From the NCBI GenBank assembly GCA_037447215.1, contig JBBIHB010000008.1, forward strand, positions 1-64,000: 64,000 nt of DNA, given 5' to 3'. A program made the position numbers and the translations under genes. Of the stretch, positions 63,785 through 64,000 are shown in pieces. The notes below the pieces were generated by a model that was given only the letters and a program-made list of their open reading frames with translations, was not told where the DNA came from and ran no database searches. How positions within the stretch are numbered: position 1 is the first letter of the stretch; every line of letters starts with the position of its first letter. The stretch comes from UBA1413 sp037447215. GTDB lineage: Bacteria > Bacteroidota > Bacteroidia > Bacteroidales > Prolixibacteraceae.

Positions 63785-64000
63785 TCACTTTATCCTGTAA
63801 ACTTCTCCTGCCCCATATCGGCTTGTAAGCAGTAACTTATATCCTATGAACAGAGAATTGAAAGATTCGTAGGCTGTTTCGGGACTATTATTTTCTTTTG
63901 AGATATGGCTCAGGAACACACACTCAAGCCCGGGATGGCCAAAATCCCTTACCAGCTCCATTGCTTGCCTGTTCGATAAATGCCCGTGTGCAGAGGCTAC
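63785..64000 (-). CDS. C-terminal part of an MBL-fold metallo-hydrolase (5' end outside window)
   Basis: Only the last 71 residues lie in the window: SAHGHLSNRQAMELV followed by LECVFLSHISKENNSPETA and a lysine-ended tail, stopping at TGA 63785-63787. GHLSN and SHxSxENNxPE are the C-terminal pattern of the YycJ/WalJ-like metallo-beta-lactamase family, which contains nuclease and phosphodiesterase-like enzymes. The frame is open to the window edge, so the metal site HxHxDH and the start lie beyond base 64000. The assignment rests on this short tail. Confidence 0.75.
   Translation of the reverse strand, partial: VASAHGHLSNRQAMELVRDFGHPGLECVFLSHISKENNSPETAYESFNSLFIGYKLLLTSRYGAGEVYRIK

Overview
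The window is one stretch of a Bacteroidota chromosome, most likely class Bacteroidia (Bacteroidales-like). The evidence is direct: many promoters of the Bacteroidetes type (TAnnTTTG), type IX secretion/gliding genes (gldJ, porU, porV), DUF1573, DUF3078 and DUF1080 proteins, a GH3/beta-lactamase fusion, a PASTA-rluD-ddl operon and a menaquinone cluster. Two runs of ten N (17724-17733 and 36464-36473) show it is a scaffolded draft or metagenome assembly. Apart from the AT-rich first 1.8 kb, base composition looks uniform (moderate GC) and gene density is high. I recognise no tRNA, rRNA, CRISPR array, transposase, integrase or phage gene.

Layout. 1-2.4 kb: the 3' part of an AT-rich Ser/Thr kinase with TPR repeats, followed at once by a 130-base attC-like palindrome and a short DUF2249-like gene. 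2.5-4.2 kb: a DUF1573 protein, a DUF1080 lipoprotein and a small HTH protein. 4.4-12.8 kb: divergent cell-wall scavenging genes (GH3-beta-lactamase fusion; NamZ-like muramidase; Na+/solute symporter), then a beta-helix lipoprotein and a secreted nuclease-like protein. 12.7-24 kb: CCA-adding enzyme, thioredoxin, murF, gldJ, then divergent porU-porV-ispF and two small genes. 24-30.7 kb (minus strand): urocanate hydratase, a broken DUF3078 gene, and a zinc-ribbon/Nif3/MerR/M23 peptidase run. 30.8-37.4 kb: alaS (frameshifted at a G tract near its end), a decayed FAD oxidoreductase, and a large fused cytochrome c biogenesis gene. 37.8-44.1 kb: acyl-CoA synthetase, CotH-type protein and GH9 glycosidase. 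44.4-50 kb (minus strand): antitoxin remnant, ddl-rluD-PASTA operon, rpmH and a two-component system. 50.2-54 kb: DUF1573 protein, MeaB-type GTPase, dihydrolipoyl dehydrogenase. 54.1-61.7 kb: menaquinone genes (hotdog thioesterase, menF, menD, menB, menA and a menC-menE fusion). 61.8-64 kb: a FadL-type porin and the end of an MBL hydrolase.

How genes work together: the men cluster covers almost the whole route from chorismate to demethylmenaquinone, with no menH or methyltransferase in the window. Menaquinone and the cytochrome c assembly gene point to a respiratory chain with c-type cytochromes. murF, ddl, NamZ, the GH3 fusion and the M23 peptidase build and recycle peptidoglycan. gldJ, porU and porV belong to type IX secretion.

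The most unusual points are the attC-like palindrome behind the kinase, the single-chain MenC-MenE enzyme, two copies of a 93-base repeat whose hairpin arms differ by compensatory changes, a nested palindromic element inside the men cluster, the displaced alaS C-terminus, and three decayed genes. No wholly new multi-gene system is obvious.
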